A stretch of DNA of 64,000 bases from CBDAPX01 sp965198725 (GCA_965198725.1 CBDAPX010000001.1:496001-560000); one strand, 5' to 3'; positions 41,988-52,407 are shown, counted from the stretch's first letter. The notes: generated by a model not told the origin, from the letters alone. Numbers and translations: made by a program.

Positions 41988-43816
41988 GTGCGGCCAAAAA
42001 GCCGTTCGATGTCGGCCAGTTTGAGTTCAACATAGGTCGGACGCCCGTGGTTGCATTGCCCCGAATGCGGCGTCGCCTCCATCTCGCGTAAAAGCGCGTT
42101 CATCTCATCTGCATGCATCCGGCGACCAGACCGGACCGAGCCGTGACAGGCCACCCGAGACAGGATCGCTTCGATCCTTGCCTGAACCAGCTGACTTTGC
42201 CCTGCATCGTCCAGTTCATCCAAAATATCGCGCAGCATCGCCTCTGCATTCACGGTGCCCAGAATTGCCGGCGTTTCCCGCACCGCAATGGCACCGGGAC
42301 CAAAGGGTTCAATACCAAGACCCATCTGGGCAAAGGTTTCGGCATGGGCTAACAGCCGCGCGCAATCGCCGCTCGACAATTCAATGATGTCCGGGATCAG
42401 CAATGCCTGCGCGGCGACACCGTTTTCGGCCATCTGACGCTTTAGCTTTTCATAAACCAACCGCTCATGCGCGGCGTGTTGGTCGACGATCACCATGCCA
42501 TCGGGCGTCTGCGCGATGATGTAGTTTTCGTGCACCTGGCCCCGCGCCGCGCCGAGGGGCAGATCGGGTTCCGGTTCTGACATCTCGTGCACAGGTTCTG
42601 GTTCAACAACCCGCGCGCTGAAATCCGTTTTCATCTCTTCGAAACCTGGGGATTGCGCGTGATACGCTGCACTCCCGGTCTGAGCCGACGGGCGATCCAT
42701 TTGATAGACGCGCGCGGTTGGCGGCTCTGGTCGCATCGCACCAAGTGTCGCGTGCGCCACAGTTGACGACGCCCGATGCCCGGCCTCTGCCAACGCATGG
42801 CGCAAAGATGAGACGATCAAGCCCCGCGCCAGACCCGGATCCCGGAACCGCACTTCTGATTTCGCAGGATGCACGTTCACGTCGACCAATGTGGGATCAC
42901 AATCGATGAACAACGAAGCGGCCGGATGGCGTTCGCGGCTGAGAAAGTCGAAATAGGCCGCCCGCAAAGCACCGGTCAACAGCTTGTCCCGCACGGGGCG
43001 CCCATTGACGAACAGGTACTGCGCCACCGCGGCGCCGCGCGAATAGGTCGGCAAAGCGGCGTAGCCAAACAGCCGCAACCCCTCGCGTGTTGCATCAATC
43101 CGCAGGGCGTTTTCGGCAAATTCCGCACCCAGAACACGCGACAACCGCCCGCGCAGCGCGTCAAAGAGATCACCGGTTTCCGCATCCGCTCGAAAACTGA
43201 TCCGCCCATCACCGCCACCTGACACATCGCGCAGGGTAAACCCGATAGCGGGCTCGGCCATGGCGAGCCGTTTGACGACATCCGTGATCGCCTGAGATTC
43301 TGCCCGGTCAGAGCGCATGAATTTCAACCGCGCCGGGGTGGCATAGAAGAGATCCCTCAGTTCGACAATCGTGCCGGAACGCAGGGCGGCGGGTTTTGCA
43401 TCGCTCATGCGCCCGCCTTCCACCTTGATGGTCGCCGCCTCACTGTCGGCCGCCCGGCTGGTGATGGTCAGCCGCCCCACGGCACCGAGCGACGGCAGGG
43501 CCTCACCCCGAAAGCCGAATGTATGGATGTTCAACAGGTCCGAGCCGTCGATCTTGGAGGTTGCGTGACGGGACAGGGCCAGCGGCAGATCACCCGGCGC
43601 GATGCCGCATCCATCATCGGTCACGCGGATCAGGGTCTTGCCCCCATCCGCGATATCGATGGTGATCCGCGTGGCCCCCGCATCGATCGCGTTTTCCACC
43701 AGTTCCTTGACCGCCGAGGCCGGTCTTTCCACAACTTCCCCCGCCGCAATCCGATTGATTGCCGCCTCATCAAGCTGTCGGATGATCGGTCGATCCTCGC
43801 CGATATTGGGGTTCAT
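41984..43816 (-). CDS. mutL: DNA mismatch repair protein MutL
   Basis: This is a 610-residue GHKL ATPase. The ATP-binding motifs are AAGEVVERPASAVKELVENA (including the catalytic Glu and Asn), DDGCGIAPGDLPLALSRHAT and TFGFRGEALPSLGAVG. The transducer domain extends to about residue 335, then a variable Pro-rich linker. The C-terminal dimerisation domain begins near YIIAQTPDGMVIVDQHAAHE. It ends with CHGSVRSGRRMHADEM and GQCNHGRPTYVEL, the CPHGRP-like motif of endonuclease MutL forms; whether the full DQHA nuclease motif works is likely but untested. The ATG at 43816 is preferred to one nine bases upstream. Confidence 0.96.
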   Translation of the reverse strand: MNPNIGEDRPIIRQLDEAAINRIAAGEVVERPASAVKELVENAIDAGATRITIDIADGGKTLIRVTDDGCGIAPGDLPLALSRHATSKIDGSDLLNIHTFGFRGEALPSLGAVGRLTITSRAADSEAATIKVEGGRMSDAKPAALRSGTIVELRDLFYATPARLKFMRSDRAESQAITDVVKRLAMAEPAIGFTLRDVSGGGDGRISFRADAETGDLFDALRGRLSRVLGAEFAENALRIDATREGLRLFGYAALPTYSRGAAVAQYLFVNGRPVRDKLLTGALRAAYFDFLSRERHPAASLFIDCDPTLVDVNVHPAKSEVRFRDPGLARGLIVSSLRHALAEAGHRASSTVAHATLGAMRPEPPTARVYQMDRPSAQTGSAAYHAQSPGFEEMKTDFSARVVEPEPVHEMSEPEPDLPLGAARGQVHENYIIAQTPDGMVIVDQHAAHERLVYEKLKRQMAENGVAAQALLIPDIIELSSGDCARLLAHAETFAQMGLGIEPFGPGAIAVRETPAILGTVNAEAMLRDILDELDDAGQSQLVQARIEAILSRVACHGSVRSGRRMHADEMNALLREMEATPHSGQCNHGRPTYVELKLADIERLFGRT

Positions 43817-43938
43817 GTACGCCATACCGCTAAACCTAGCATGGTGGCGTACGATTCTGCCACCCGTATCCTGCGCCTCATTGACATCGCTGTCGCACCC
43901 GGCAAAGTCGCCCGGACCATCAAAACGAGGAGGCGGCC

Positions 43939-46900
43939 ATGAGCGGCGCTTGGGAATTCTGGATCGACCGGGGCGGCACGTTCACCGATATCGTGGCTCG
44001 GCAACCGGATGGCTCTCTCGTGACGCACAAGCTGTTGTCGGAAAACCCCGAACGTTATCGCGATGCGGCCGTGCAAGGCATTCGCGAGCTGATGGATGTA
44101 GAGAGAGAATTTCCCGAAAATGGGATTACGGCCGTCAAGATGGGCACAACTGTCGCGACCAACGCGCTTTTGGAGCGCAAGGGCGAACCGGTTCTCTTGA
44201 TGATCACAGCCGGGTTTCGCGACCTTTTGAAAATCGGATATCAAACGCGCCCTGACCTGTTTGCCTTGGATATTCGTCGACCGGACCTGTTGTACCAAGA
44301 TGTTGTTGAGCTGAGCGAACGTCTGGATGCGGATGGGGCGATCCTGATCCCCTTGGACGAAGACCGGGCGCGCGCCGATCTGCAAGCCGCCTACAACAAC
44401 GGCCTACGCGCGGTGGCGATTGCGGGGTTGCACGCCTATCTCAACCCCACGCATGAACAGCGCGTCGCCGAAATCGCCCGTGATATCGGTTTCACACAGG
44501 TGTCGACCAGCCACGAGGTGTCAAAACTGGCCAAGCTTGTCGGCCGTGGTGATACGACGGTGGTGGATGCCTATTTGTCCCCGATCCTCCGCCGCTACGT
44601 GGATCAGGTGGCCGGTGCGCTGGACCTTGGCCGCGCCTGCGAACGGCTCCTCTTTATTCAAAGCTCTGGCGGATTGACCGATGCCATGCGGTTTCAGGGC
44701 AAGGATGCGATCCTGTCTGGTCCGGCAGGCGGCATCGTCGGCATGGTCAAAACCGGCGAGGCGGCAGGGCATGACCGGCTGATCGGCTTTGACATGGGCG
44801 GGACATCCACAGACGTCAGCCATTACGCCGGGCAATACGAACGATCCTTTGAAACAGAGGTCGCAGGCGTGCGGATGCGTGCCCCAATGATGGACATTCA
44901 CACGGTGGCCGCCGGGGGCGGATCGATCTGTTCTTTTTCCCAAGGACGGTTTCAGGTCGGACCGGAAAGCGCCGGGGCAGATCCCGGCCCCGCCTGTTAC
45001 CGGCGTGGCGGGCCGCTGACCGTGACCGATTGCAACGTGATGCTGGGCAAGTTGAACCCCGATCACTTCCCGGCCGTTTTTGGCCTCGACGGGACCGAAC
45101 CACTGGATGTCGACGCGGTGCGCGCAGGGTTTGACCAGCTCGCCGCCCAGGTCGCAGCAGAAACCGGTGAAGCGCAGCGCAGCGCCGAGGACATGGCCGA
45201 AGGGTTCCTGCGCATCGCGGTCGACAACATGGCCAATGCGATCAAGAAGATCAGCGTACAGCGCGGCCATGATGTGACCGGCTATACCCTCCAGTGTTTT
45301 GGCGGCGCGGGCGGCCAGCATGCCTGTCTGGTTGCGGACGCCTTGGGCATGAAAAAGGTGCTGATCCATCCTTATGCGGGCGTTTTGTCCGCCTATGGCA
45401 TAGGCCTGGCCGAAATCCGCGCCCTGCGCGAGGTGCAGCACGACGCCCCGATCGAAGATGTTGCGGCGGCGGATACGGCGCTGAAGCGGACCCAAAAGGA
45501 AGCTGAAACAGAGGTGGCCGATCAGGGCGCCGCCCAGATTAGGGCGGAACGGACCGCGCATCTGCGCTATGACGGATCATACCAGACACTCGGCGTGCCT
45601 TTTGGTGCCGTGGACGAGATGACCAAAACGTTCGAAGCCGCGCACCGGGCGCGGTTCGGCTTTATCTCTCCAGAACGGGCGATCCTCTTTGAAATGCTCA
45701 GCGTTGAGGCCATTGGCGACACGGATGAGGCGCCCGCCGCCGCCCCGATGGGACAGATCGCAGAAGCTTTGGCCACGATCCCAATGTATGCCGACGGCGC
45801 ATGGGCCACAGTACCGCTTTATGACCGAACGACGTTGGCCGCATCGGTCACTGTGCCGGGCCCCGCCGTGATCACCGAACCCACCGGCACCAACGTGGTT
45901 GAGCCGGGCTGGACGGCTTCACTGGACGCGTCAGGCAATCTCATCCTGACCCGAACAGAGGCCAAGTCGCGCGCAGCCGCGGCCGGAACAGACGCCGACC
46001 CGGTTTTGTTGGAAGTCATGGGCAACCTGTTCATGTCCGTCGCCGACCAGATGGGCGCGACGCTGGCCAATACCTCTTGGTCGGTGAACATCAAGGAACG
46101 CTATGACTTTTCCTGCGCGATCTTTGATGCGCAGGGGGATCTGGTCGCCAATGCCCCGCATGTGCCGGTACATCTTGGGTCCATGTCCGACAGCATCAAA
46201 ACCGTGATGCGCGAAAACGCCGGTCAATTGCATGACGGTGATGCCTTCATGCTCAACTCTCCTTACAACGGCGGGACGCATTTGCCGGACGTCACGGTGG
46301 TGACGCCCGTCTTTGCGGACGGCAAACCTGTCTTCTGGCTGGGCAGTCGCGGGCATCACGCCGATATCGGCGGCCGCACCCCGGGCAGCGCCCCGCCAGA
46401 CAGTCAGCATATCGAGGAAGAGGGCGTTCTGATCGATAACGTGCGTCTGGTGTCGCGGGGCAAATTCCAACAGGCCACCGCAGAGGCGGTTCTGGCCTCT
46501 GGCACCTACCCCGCGCGCAATCCCAGCCAAAATATGGCTGATCTCAAAGCCCAAGTGGCCGCCAACGAAACTGGGCGGCAGACCCTGTTGAAAGTGGCAG
46601 AGCAATACGGGCTGGACGTCGTAACCGCCTATATGGGCCATGTTCAGGACAACGCCGAAGAAAGCGTGCGGCGGGTGTTGAGCCGTTTGCCCGATGGACA
46701 ATATTCCTATCCAATGGATCATGGCGCAAGGATCGAGGTGAAGGTCACCGTGGATCAGGCTGCACGTGAAGCGGTGATCGATTTCACCGGCACATCCACG
46801 CAGCATAACGGCAATTACAACGCGCCCTATTCGATTTGTCGCGCGGTCGTGCTCTATGTTTTCCGCACCTTGGTTGGCGAGAATATTCCTCTGAACGAAG

Positions 46901-47520
46901 GATGTCTGCATCCGTTGAAAATCGTGGCTCCGGAAGGGTCGATGTTGAACCCGACCTATCCAGCGGCGGTCATTTCAGGGAACACCGAAGTCAGCCAAGC
47001 GGTGTGCAACGCGCTTTACGGGGCGTTGCATGTGATTGCAGGCAGTCAGGCAACGATGAACAACTTTGTCTGGGGAAATGACGATTTCCAGAACTACGAA
47101 ACCATTTGCGGCGGCACCGGGGCCGGGCCGGGGTTCAACGGCTGTGATGCAGTGCAAAGCCACATGACCAACACCCGGATGACCGACCCGGAAATTCTGG
47201 AAAAACGGTTTCCGGTGCGGCTCGAAGACTTTGGCATTCGCGCAAATTCCGGCGGGGTCGGCGAATGGACCGGCGGCAATGGCTGCGTCCGACGGATGCG
47301 GTTTTTGACCCCTGTGACCGTGACGACCCTGTCCAATCACCGAACAATCCCTCCCTTTGGCGTCGATGGCGGCGCGCCGGGGCAGGTCGGCGTCAATTGG
47401 GCCGAAATGCCGGATGGCTCACGCCGCGATCTGCACGGCAATGATGAGATTGATCTGCCCGCGGGGGCTGTGTTCGGCATGGAAACACCGGGCGGCGGCG
47501 GTTGGGGGTCAAAACCCTGA
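43939..47520 (+). CDS. 5-oxoprolinase (fused HyuA-HyuB hydantoinase/oxoprolinase)
   Basis: This is a 1193-residue protein joining a HyuA-like ATPase half (about residues 1-690) and a HyuB-like half (about 695-1193), the layout of eukaryotic and many bacterial 5-oxoprolinases. N-terminal motifs are FWIDRGGTFTDIVARQPDG, VKMGTTVATNALLERKGEP and the phosphate-binding GFDMGGTSTDVSHYAG. The second half has HVPVHLGSMSDSIKTVM, NSPYNGGTHLPDVTVVTPVF and the end ETPGGGGWG. The enzyme opens 5-oxo-L-proline to glutamate with ATP, part of glutathione turnover. An AGGAGG ribosome-binding site precedes the ATG. The gene is divergent from mutL and converges on cydB. Confidence 0.93.
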   Translation: MSGAWEFWIDRGGTFTDIVARQPDGSLVTHKLLSENPERYRDAAVQGIRELMDVEREFPENGITAVKMGTTVATNALLERKGEPVLLMITAGFRDLLKIGYQTRPDLFALDIRRPDLLYQDVVELSERLDADGAILIPLDEDRARADLQAAYNNGLRAVAIAGLHAYLNPTHEQRVAEIARDIGFTQVSTSHEVSKLAKLVGRGDTTVVDAYLSPILRRYVDQVAGALDLGRACERLLFIQSSGGLTDAMRFQGKDAILSGPAGGIVGMVKTGEAAGHDRLIGFDMGGTSTDVSHYAGQYERSFETEVAGVRMRAPMMDIHTVAAGGGSICSFSQGRFQVGPESAGADPGPACYRRGGPLTVTDCNVMLGKLNPDHFPAVFGLDGTEPLDVDAVRAGFDQLAAQVAAETGEAQRSAEDMAEGFLRIAVDNMANAIKKISVQRGHDVTGYTLQCFGGAGGQHACLVADALGMKKVLIHPYAGVLSAYGIGLAEIRALREVQHDAPIEDVAAADTALKRTQKEAETEVADQGAAQIRAERTAHLRYDGSYQTLGVPFGAVDEMTKTFEAAHRARFGFISPERAILFEMLSVEAIGDTDEAPAAAPMGQIAEALATIPMYADGAWATVPLYDRTTLAASVTVPGPAVITEPTGTNVVEPGWTASLDASGNLILTRTEAKSRAAAAGTDADPVLLEVMGNLFMSVADQMGATLANTSWSVNIKERYDFSCAIFDAQGDLVANAPHVPVHLGSMSDSIKTVMRENAGQLHDGDAFMLNSPYNGGTHLPDVTVVTPVFADGKPVFWLGSRGHHADIGGRTPGSAPPDSQHIEEEGVLIDNVRLVSRGKFQQATAEAVLASGTYPARNPSQNMADLKAQVAANETGRQTLLKVAEQYGLDVVTAYMGHVQDNAEESVRRVLSRLPDGQYSYPMDHGARIEVKVTVDQAAREAVIDFTGTSTQHNGNYNAPYSICRAVVLYVFRTLVGENIPLNEGCLHPLKIVAPEGSMLNPTYPAAVISGNTEVSQAVCNALYGALHVIAGSQATMNNFVWGNDDFQNYETICGGTGAGPGFNGCDAVQSHMTNTRMTDPEILEKRFPVRLEDFGIRANSGGVGEWTGGNGCVRRMRFLTPVTVTTLSNHRTIPPFGVDGGAPGQVGVNWAEMPDGSRRDLHGNDEIDLPAGAVFGMETPGGGGWGSKP

Positions 47521-47542
47521 GACCCACCGCCCGGCGACGTGA

Positions 47543-48553
47543 TCAGTAATAGCGTAGCTCCGTCGCCTTGCCCCGGAAGATATAATAGGACAGCGCCGTA
47601 TAGCCCCCGATCATCGGCAGAACGATCAGAACGCCGATCAGCATGATGAACAGGCTTTCCGGGGCGCTGGCCGCCTCATAGATCGTTTTCTGTTCCGGCA
47701 CGACATAGGGGTAAAAGGAATACGCCATCCCCGCGAACCCCAGCGCGAACAAGGTCATCGTGGCGACAAATGGAAACCACGCCATACGATCGTTTTGCGC
47801 GGGCAGCCGATGCAGAACAACGAACAAGGCAACGACCAGAACGCCGGACAAGATCGGAAGCGGTGCGAGAATGAGCGTGTCTGGAAAATCAAACCAGCGA
47901 TCAAAAATCCGGGGGCTGACCAACGGTGTCGCAAGCGAGACCGAGCCCAGCCCGATCACCATGCCCCAAATACCGCCCTTGGCCCAGCCAACGGCTTTTT
48001 TCTGCAAATCGCCATCGGTTTTCATGATGATCCAGCAGGCCCCGATAAAGGAATAGGCGACTGTCAGACACCCGGCGGTCAGGATCGAAAAGGCCAGCGT
48101 CACCAGGGTGAATTCCAGCCCCATGATGTACATCCCCAGCATGAAGCCCTGACAAAGGGATACGGCGAGACTGCCCCCGAAAAACGCACGGTTCCAAAAC
48201 CGTTTGTATTGTGCCGGTGCCTTGACGCGAAACTCAAACGCCACGCCACGCAAGATCAAGCCGATCAGCATGATCGCGACCGGCAGGTAAAGTGCGCCCA
48301 GGATCTCTCCATGCGCCGATGGGAAGGCGACAAGCAAAAGACCGACCGCCAAAACCAACCACGTTTCGTTGGCGTCCCAGAACGGACCGATAGAGGCAAC
48401 CATCCGGTCCTTCTCCGTTGGTTCGGCAAAGGGCGTCAGCAATCCGACACCCAGATCGAAGCCATCCAGACAAACATAAACCAGGATCGAAACGCCCAAC
48501 AGCGTGGCAAAGACAAAGGGCAGCCAAACCGTGGGATCACCAAATAGCTCCAT
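47543..48553 (-). CDS. cydB: Cytochrome bd ubiquinol oxidase subunit II
   Basis: This is a 336-residue membrane protein with eight or nine predicted helices. CydB features include VYVCLDGFDLGVGLLTPF near the N-terminus (the conserved acidic residues of the proton/oxygen path), IGPFWDANETWLVLAVGLL, and the C-terminal GVLIVLPMIGGYTALSYYIF. It supports CydA as heterodimer partner. It follows cydA by five bases. There is no space for a cydX-like small gene after it before the convergent oxoprolinase gene. Confidence 0.96.
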   Translation of the reverse strand: MELFGDPTVWLPFVFATLLGVSILVYVCLDGFDLGVGLLTPFAEPTEKDRMVASIGPFWDANETWLVLAVGLLLVAFPSAHGEILGALYLPVAIMLIGLILRGVAFEFRVKAPAQYKRFWNRAFFGGSLAVSLCQGFMLGMYIMGLEFTLVTLAFSILTAGCLTVAYSFIGACWIIMKTDGDLQKKAVGWAKGGIWGMVIGLGSVSLATPLVSPRIFDRWFDFPDTLILAPLPILSGVLVVALFVVLHRLPAQNDRMAWFPFVATMTLFALGFAGMAYSFYPYVVPEQKTIYEAASAPESLFIMLIGVLIVLPMIGGYTALSYYIFRGKATELRYY

Positions 48554-48558
48554 ATGTC

Positions 48559-49929
48559 TTACTCCGCCGGGACCGTGCGGCCCTGCTCGGGCGCGCCGGT
48601 TGTCGTGTCGCCCAACGCCGCTTTGCGGGCCAGGTAAAAGACCACGCCGATATAGGTTATCAGCAGCAAGCCATAGACGATCAGGTACGCGATCAACGTA
48701 CTGAGTACGAGGGTCGGGGCGACATCACCCACCGCGGCCTTGGTCGACAGAATGCCATGGACCAACCACGGCTGCCGACCAATTTCGGTCACGTACCAAC
48801 CTGACAGTGTGGCTAGCCACCCTGCCCCTGCCATCGGCACCAGCAGGTACAAAAGCGGCCTTGGCAACGCATCCGGCCCCGCTTTGCGCCGCATGAACCA
48901 CATCGCGGACCAACTGACGAGAAGCATCAAAAGACCGGTACCCACCATGATCCGGAAGGCAAAGAAAATGGGCGTGACCGGCGGATGCAGTACCTCTCCA
49001 TCCTCGGTGATGTAATCGTCCAGCTTTGGGATGCCCCCATCCCAGGTATGGGTCAGGATCAGCGAAGCGCCATGCGGAATGCCAATCTCAAAATGGTTCA
49101 TCCGCGCCTCTTCATCAGGAATGGCAAAGAGCACCAAAGGCACGTCCTTGTCATGATCCCAATTGGCTTCCATCGCCGCGATCTTGGCCGGCTGGTACTT
49201 TTCCGTGTTCAACCCGTGCTGATCGCCGACAAACATCTGAACCGGGATCAAAATGGCGCCCAAGGTCAGGCCAGTTTTTAGCGTCGCGCGCAGCTCATTG
49301 CTGCGCTCGCCCAGCAGCCAGCGAAATGCGCTGATCCCGGCGATCACAAACGACACTGTCAGGAAAGACGCCAACAACATATGGGTCAGACGGTAGGGCA
49401 TAGACGGATTGAAAATGATCTCAAACCAATTGACCGCATGCACGACACCGTCACGAATTTCGTGCCCCTGCGGGGTGTGCATCCAGCTGTTGAGGACCAA
49501 TATCCAGAACGCAGACATGGTCGTTCCAAACGCGACAAGAGCGGTTGCTGTCGTGTGCAGCCATCCCGGAACGCGATGCATCCCAAAAAGCATGATGCCT
49601 AGGAACACGGCCTCTAGGAAAAACGCTGTTAACACTTCATAGGCCAGAAGCGGCCCGGCCACGTTGCCCACGGTTTCCATGAAACCCGGCCAGTTTGTAC
49701 CGAACTGAAACGACATGGTGATACCGCTGACCACGCCCATGGCGAAGGTCAGGGCAAAAACCTTGACCCAGAACTTGTAGGCATCCATCCATTTTTCTTC
49801 ACCGCTGGCGTTAAAGCGCAGTTTGAAGAACAAAAGCACCCAGCCCAGCGCGATGGTGATCGTGGGAAACAGAATGTGAAACGAAATATTGGCCGCGAAC
49901 TGAATTCGCGACAACAACAGCGCGTCCAT
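48559..49929 (-). CDS. cydA: Cytochrome bd ubiquinol oxidase subunit I
   Basis: This is a 456-residue subunit that oxidises quinol and binds hemes b558, b595 and d. Likely heme ligands are His near residue 18 (ANISFHILFPTITIALGW), His near 186 (MPYRLTHMLLASFLTVSF) and a Met in the seventh helix region. The quinol-site motif GWYVTEIGRQPWLVHG is present. At 456 residues it is shorter than the E. coli enzyme (522), consistent with the short Q-loop, CioA-like class that is often cyanide-insensitive. It is the first gene of cydAB; about 120 bp upstream hold its promoter, in which I could not identify a firm FNR or RegA site. Confidence 0.96.
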   Translation of the reverse strand: MDALLLSRIQFAANISFHILFPTITIALGWVLLFFKLRFNASGEEKWMDAYKFWVKVFALTFAMGVVSGITMSFQFGTNWPGFMETVGNVAGPLLAYEVLTAFFLEAVFLGIMLFGMHRVPGWLHTTATALVAFGTTMSAFWILVLNSWMHTPQGHEIRDGVVHAVNWFEIIFNPSMPYRLTHMLLASFLTVSFVIAGISAFRWLLGERSNELRATLKTGLTLGAILIPVQMFVGDQHGLNTEKYQPAKIAAMEANWDHDKDVPLVLFAIPDEEARMNHFEIGIPHGASLILTHTWDGGIPKLDDYITEDGEVLHPPVTPIFFAFRIMVGTGLLMLLVSWSAMWFMRRKAGPDALPRPLLYLLVPMAGAGWLATLSGWYVTEIGRQPWLVHGILSTKAAVGDVAPTLVLSTLIAYLIVYGLLLITYIGVVFYLARKAALGDTTTGAPEQGRTVPAE

Positions 49930-50052
49930 TGGACCTCTCCGATATCCGTTGTGTCCTCAGAAATCTGTGGTCTTAATTACAGCTTACAACGTGAATCGGC
50001 CCGCCTGCGACAGCAAATCGCGCGTGTGATACTCTGTCAGTTTTTGCCCTGA

Positions 50053-51405
50053 TCAGGCCGCCGAAAAGCCTGTGTCCAGCGCCGACAGGATCTGGTTCAC
50101 TTCGGCCTCTGTGATTGTCAGCGGCGGCGACATCAAAATATTGGGAACGCCCATGCGCACCATCGCACCGGCCTCATAGACCGCGGCATGGATACGTTTC
50201 ATGGTTGGCATGTCGATCGGCGTTTTGGTGGCCCGGTCGCTGACCAATTCGATCCCGGTCATCAAACCATGCCCGCCGCGCACATCGCCAATGATGTTAT
50301 GTTTTTCGGCCAGTTTCAGAACACCCTCGTAAAGCTGCGTGCCGCGTGCTGCAGCGTTGGTTTTGGTGTCCAGTCGCAGAGTTTCAGACAGGCACGCCAC
50401 AACAGCCGCAGAGCCGACGGGATGCGCGGAATAGGTATAGCCGTGGAAAATACCGCCTTCTGCGGCATCCGATTTTTCAAAAACCTCGGCCACCTTTTCG
50501 CTCATCAACGCCGCACCGACCGGGAAATACCCGCTGGTGATGCCCTTGGCCGTGCTCATCATATCGGGTTGCACGCCCCAATGGCGCGAGCCGGACCAAT
50601 CGCCGGATCGCCCGAAACCGGTGATCACCTCATCCGCGATCATCAGAATGCCGTGGCGGTCACAGATGTCGCGCATCAGTTTCATGAAGTTGGCACCGGG
50701 TACGATCACGCCACCTGCCCCTTGGATCGGTTCCATGATGAACGCCGCAATGCTGCCCGCGCCTTGGAACGCAATCTCATCTTCCATAACGGCCGCGATT
50801 TTCAGGGCCAGCGCATCCGGATCGGTTTCGTCAAACGAGTTCCGATAGGGATATGGGCTGGGGATGTGGAAACATCCCGCCAGCAGAGGTTCATAGTTGA
50901 TGCGGAACCGGTTGTTGCCGTTGACAGAGGCGCCGCCAAAATGGGTCCCGTGATACCCCTTTTTCAGGCTCAGGAACTTTGTCCGGTTCAGCTCACCCCG
51001 CAGGCGGTGATACTGGCGGGCAAGTCGCAAGCAGGTTTCGACAGAGTCCGAGCCGCCCGACGTAAAGAAAACGCGCGACATACCATCCGGCTCAAAGAAC
51101 TCGCGCACGGCATACGACGCTTCAATCGCCGTTGGATTGGTCGTCCCGGCAAAGGCCGAATAATAGGGAAGATCGTAAAGCTGCTTTGCGATGGCATCCT
51201 TAACGACATCGTTGGAATACCCAAGGTTCACGCACCACAAACCGCCGACGGCATCCACCGTCTGATGACCGTCGATATCGGTGATGGTGCTGCCTTCTGC
51301 ATTTGAAATGATCGTAGGCGGGTTGGCCATTGCATCGCCGGGATGTCCCATTGGATGCCACAAATGGCGCGCATTGTTTTCACGCAGAAAGTTGTCGTCT
51401 TTCAT
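50053..51405 (-). CDS. Class III PLP-dependent aminotransferase
   Basis: From the ATG at 51405 this is a 450-residue omega-aminotransferase-type enzyme. Seen features are HLWHPMGHPGDAMANPPTII at the N-terminus, FFTSGGSDSVETCLRLARQY for cofactor phosphate binding, AFIMEPIQGAGGVIVPG, ILMIADEVITGFGRSG with the PLP-contact Asp, and the Schiff-base Lys in MMSTAKGITSGYFPVGAAL. The family includes beta-alanine:pyruvate, taurine:pyruvate and putrescine/polyamine aminotransferases. No neighbour fixes the substrate. The longer frame to 51471 is unlikely since the AGGCCCC leader and family start favour 51405. Confidence 0.9.
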   Translation of the reverse strand: MKDDNFLRENNARHLWHPMGHPGDAMANPPTIISNAEGSTITDIDGHQTVDAVGGLWCVNLGYSNDVVKDAIAKQLYDLPYYSAFAGTTNPTAIEASYAVREFFEPDGMSRVFFTSGGSDSVETCLRLARQYHRLRGELNRTKFLSLKKGYHGTHFGGASVNGNNRFRINYEPLLAGCFHIPSPYPYRNSFDETDPDALALKIAAVMEDEIAFQGAGSIAAFIMEPIQGAGGVIVPGANFMKLMRDICDRHGILMIADEVITGFGRSGDWSGSRHWGVQPDMMSTAKGITSGYFPVGAALMSEKVAEVFEKSDAAEGGIFHGYTYSAHPVGSAAVVACLSETLRLDTKTNAAARGTQLYEGVLKLAEKHNIIGDVRGGHGLMTGIELVSDRATKTPIDMPTMKRIHAAVYEAGAMVRMGVPNILMSPPLTITEAEVNQILSALDTGFSAA

Positions 51406-51477
51406 GAGGGGCCTCCGGGTCTGCTGGAATTTGATCAAATTCAGTGACGCACGAATCCCACCTCTATGCAAGGTGGC

Positions 51478-52407
51478 TCAAACCGCGCCGGGCGCGCCTG
51501 ATCGGTGTCGGCAAGGGCCAAAGACGGCCGCCAAGGCAAGGATTACGCCCGAAACGGTGGCGATCATGCCAGCCGCGCTGACTGCATCAGTCCCGCCCAG
51601 CCACAAAGGACCATATCCGGCAAGGATATAGCCAAGACAGGCAGACGCGGTGGCGAACACAACGCTCCACGCAACTTGCCGTTCCAGCCGGTTGGTCATC
51701 AACCGCGCCGCGGCGGGCGGACAGATGAACATGGCGATCACGATGATCGAACCGACAGCATCAAAAGCCGCAACCGCCGCCAAGGCAGCCATGATCACAA
51801 GCGCAAGCCCCAAGAGCGCGGTTGGGATACCGATGGTTTGGGCAAAACCTTCGTCAAAGGTGGCGAGCTTTAACGGCCGCCAGAAAATCGCGGTGAACAG
51901 CGCGATAACCGCCAGCGCGATGGCCATGCGCGTCAACTCTACCGGCAGGTTCGACAGCGCAGCCGGATCCAGCAGCGATGACCATCCAATGGCATCAAGC
52001 CAGATCAGGCTTTCCAAATTGCCGTAAAGCGCGTGTTCGACGTCCAGATGAACGGATGAGGTATCCGATTGCTCCAAGAGCAAGACGCCACCCGCGAACA
52101 TCGTCGTGAACACCACGCCCATGGCTGCCCCCGGCTCGATGCGCCCAAGCCGGCGAATGCCCTCGATCAGCAAAACGGCCACGATAGCCGCCAGCGCGGC
52201 CCCAATCATCATCGGCCATGCCGCGGCAACGCCCGTAACCAGAAAGGCCACCACGATCCCCGGGAGCACGACATGACTGATGGCGTCACCAATCAAGGCC
52301 TGGCGCCGCAACAACAGGAAATTTCCTGGCAAGGCACAGGCGATGGCCGCCAGTGTTCCGATCACCAATGGCGGCAATGAGAGGGGGACAAATTCAGCGC
52401 CGCTCAT
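51478..52407 (-). CDS. Metal ABC transporter permease, SitD/MntB-like
   Basis: This is a 309-residue inner-membrane permease of the ABC-3 (Mn/Zn/Fe) family with eight or nine helices. The family motif LLRRQALIGDAISHVVLPGI (about residues 28-47) and the Gly/Ala-rich AAVAAFDAVGSIIVIAMFIC followed by PPAAARLM are present. It is the last gene of a four-gene operon (binding protein, ATPase, two permeases) with a four-base overlap to the gene before. Mn or Fe is favoured as the substrate because of the Mur-like site upstream, but Zn is possible. Confidence 0.9.
   Translation of the reverse strand: MSGAEFVPLSLPPLVIGTLAAIACALPGNFLLLRRQALIGDAISHVVLPGIVVAFLVTGVAAAWPMMIGAALAAIVAVLLIEGIRRLGRIEPGAAMGVVFTTMFAGGVLLLEQSDTSSVHLDVEHALYGNLESLIWLDAIGWSSLLDPAALSNLPVELTRMAIALAVIALFTAIFWRPLKLATFDEGFAQTIGIPTALLGLALVIMAALAAVAAFDAVGSIIVIAMFICPPAAARLMTNRLERQVAWSVVFATASACLGYILAGYGPLWLGGTDAVSAAGMIATVSGVILALAAVFGPCRHRSGAPGAV

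Noticed and set aside
50188..51306. 372-codon antisense open frame over the aminotransferase
   Set aside because: The opposite strand carries all class III aminotransferase motifs; this frame is His/Arg-rich shadow sequence.
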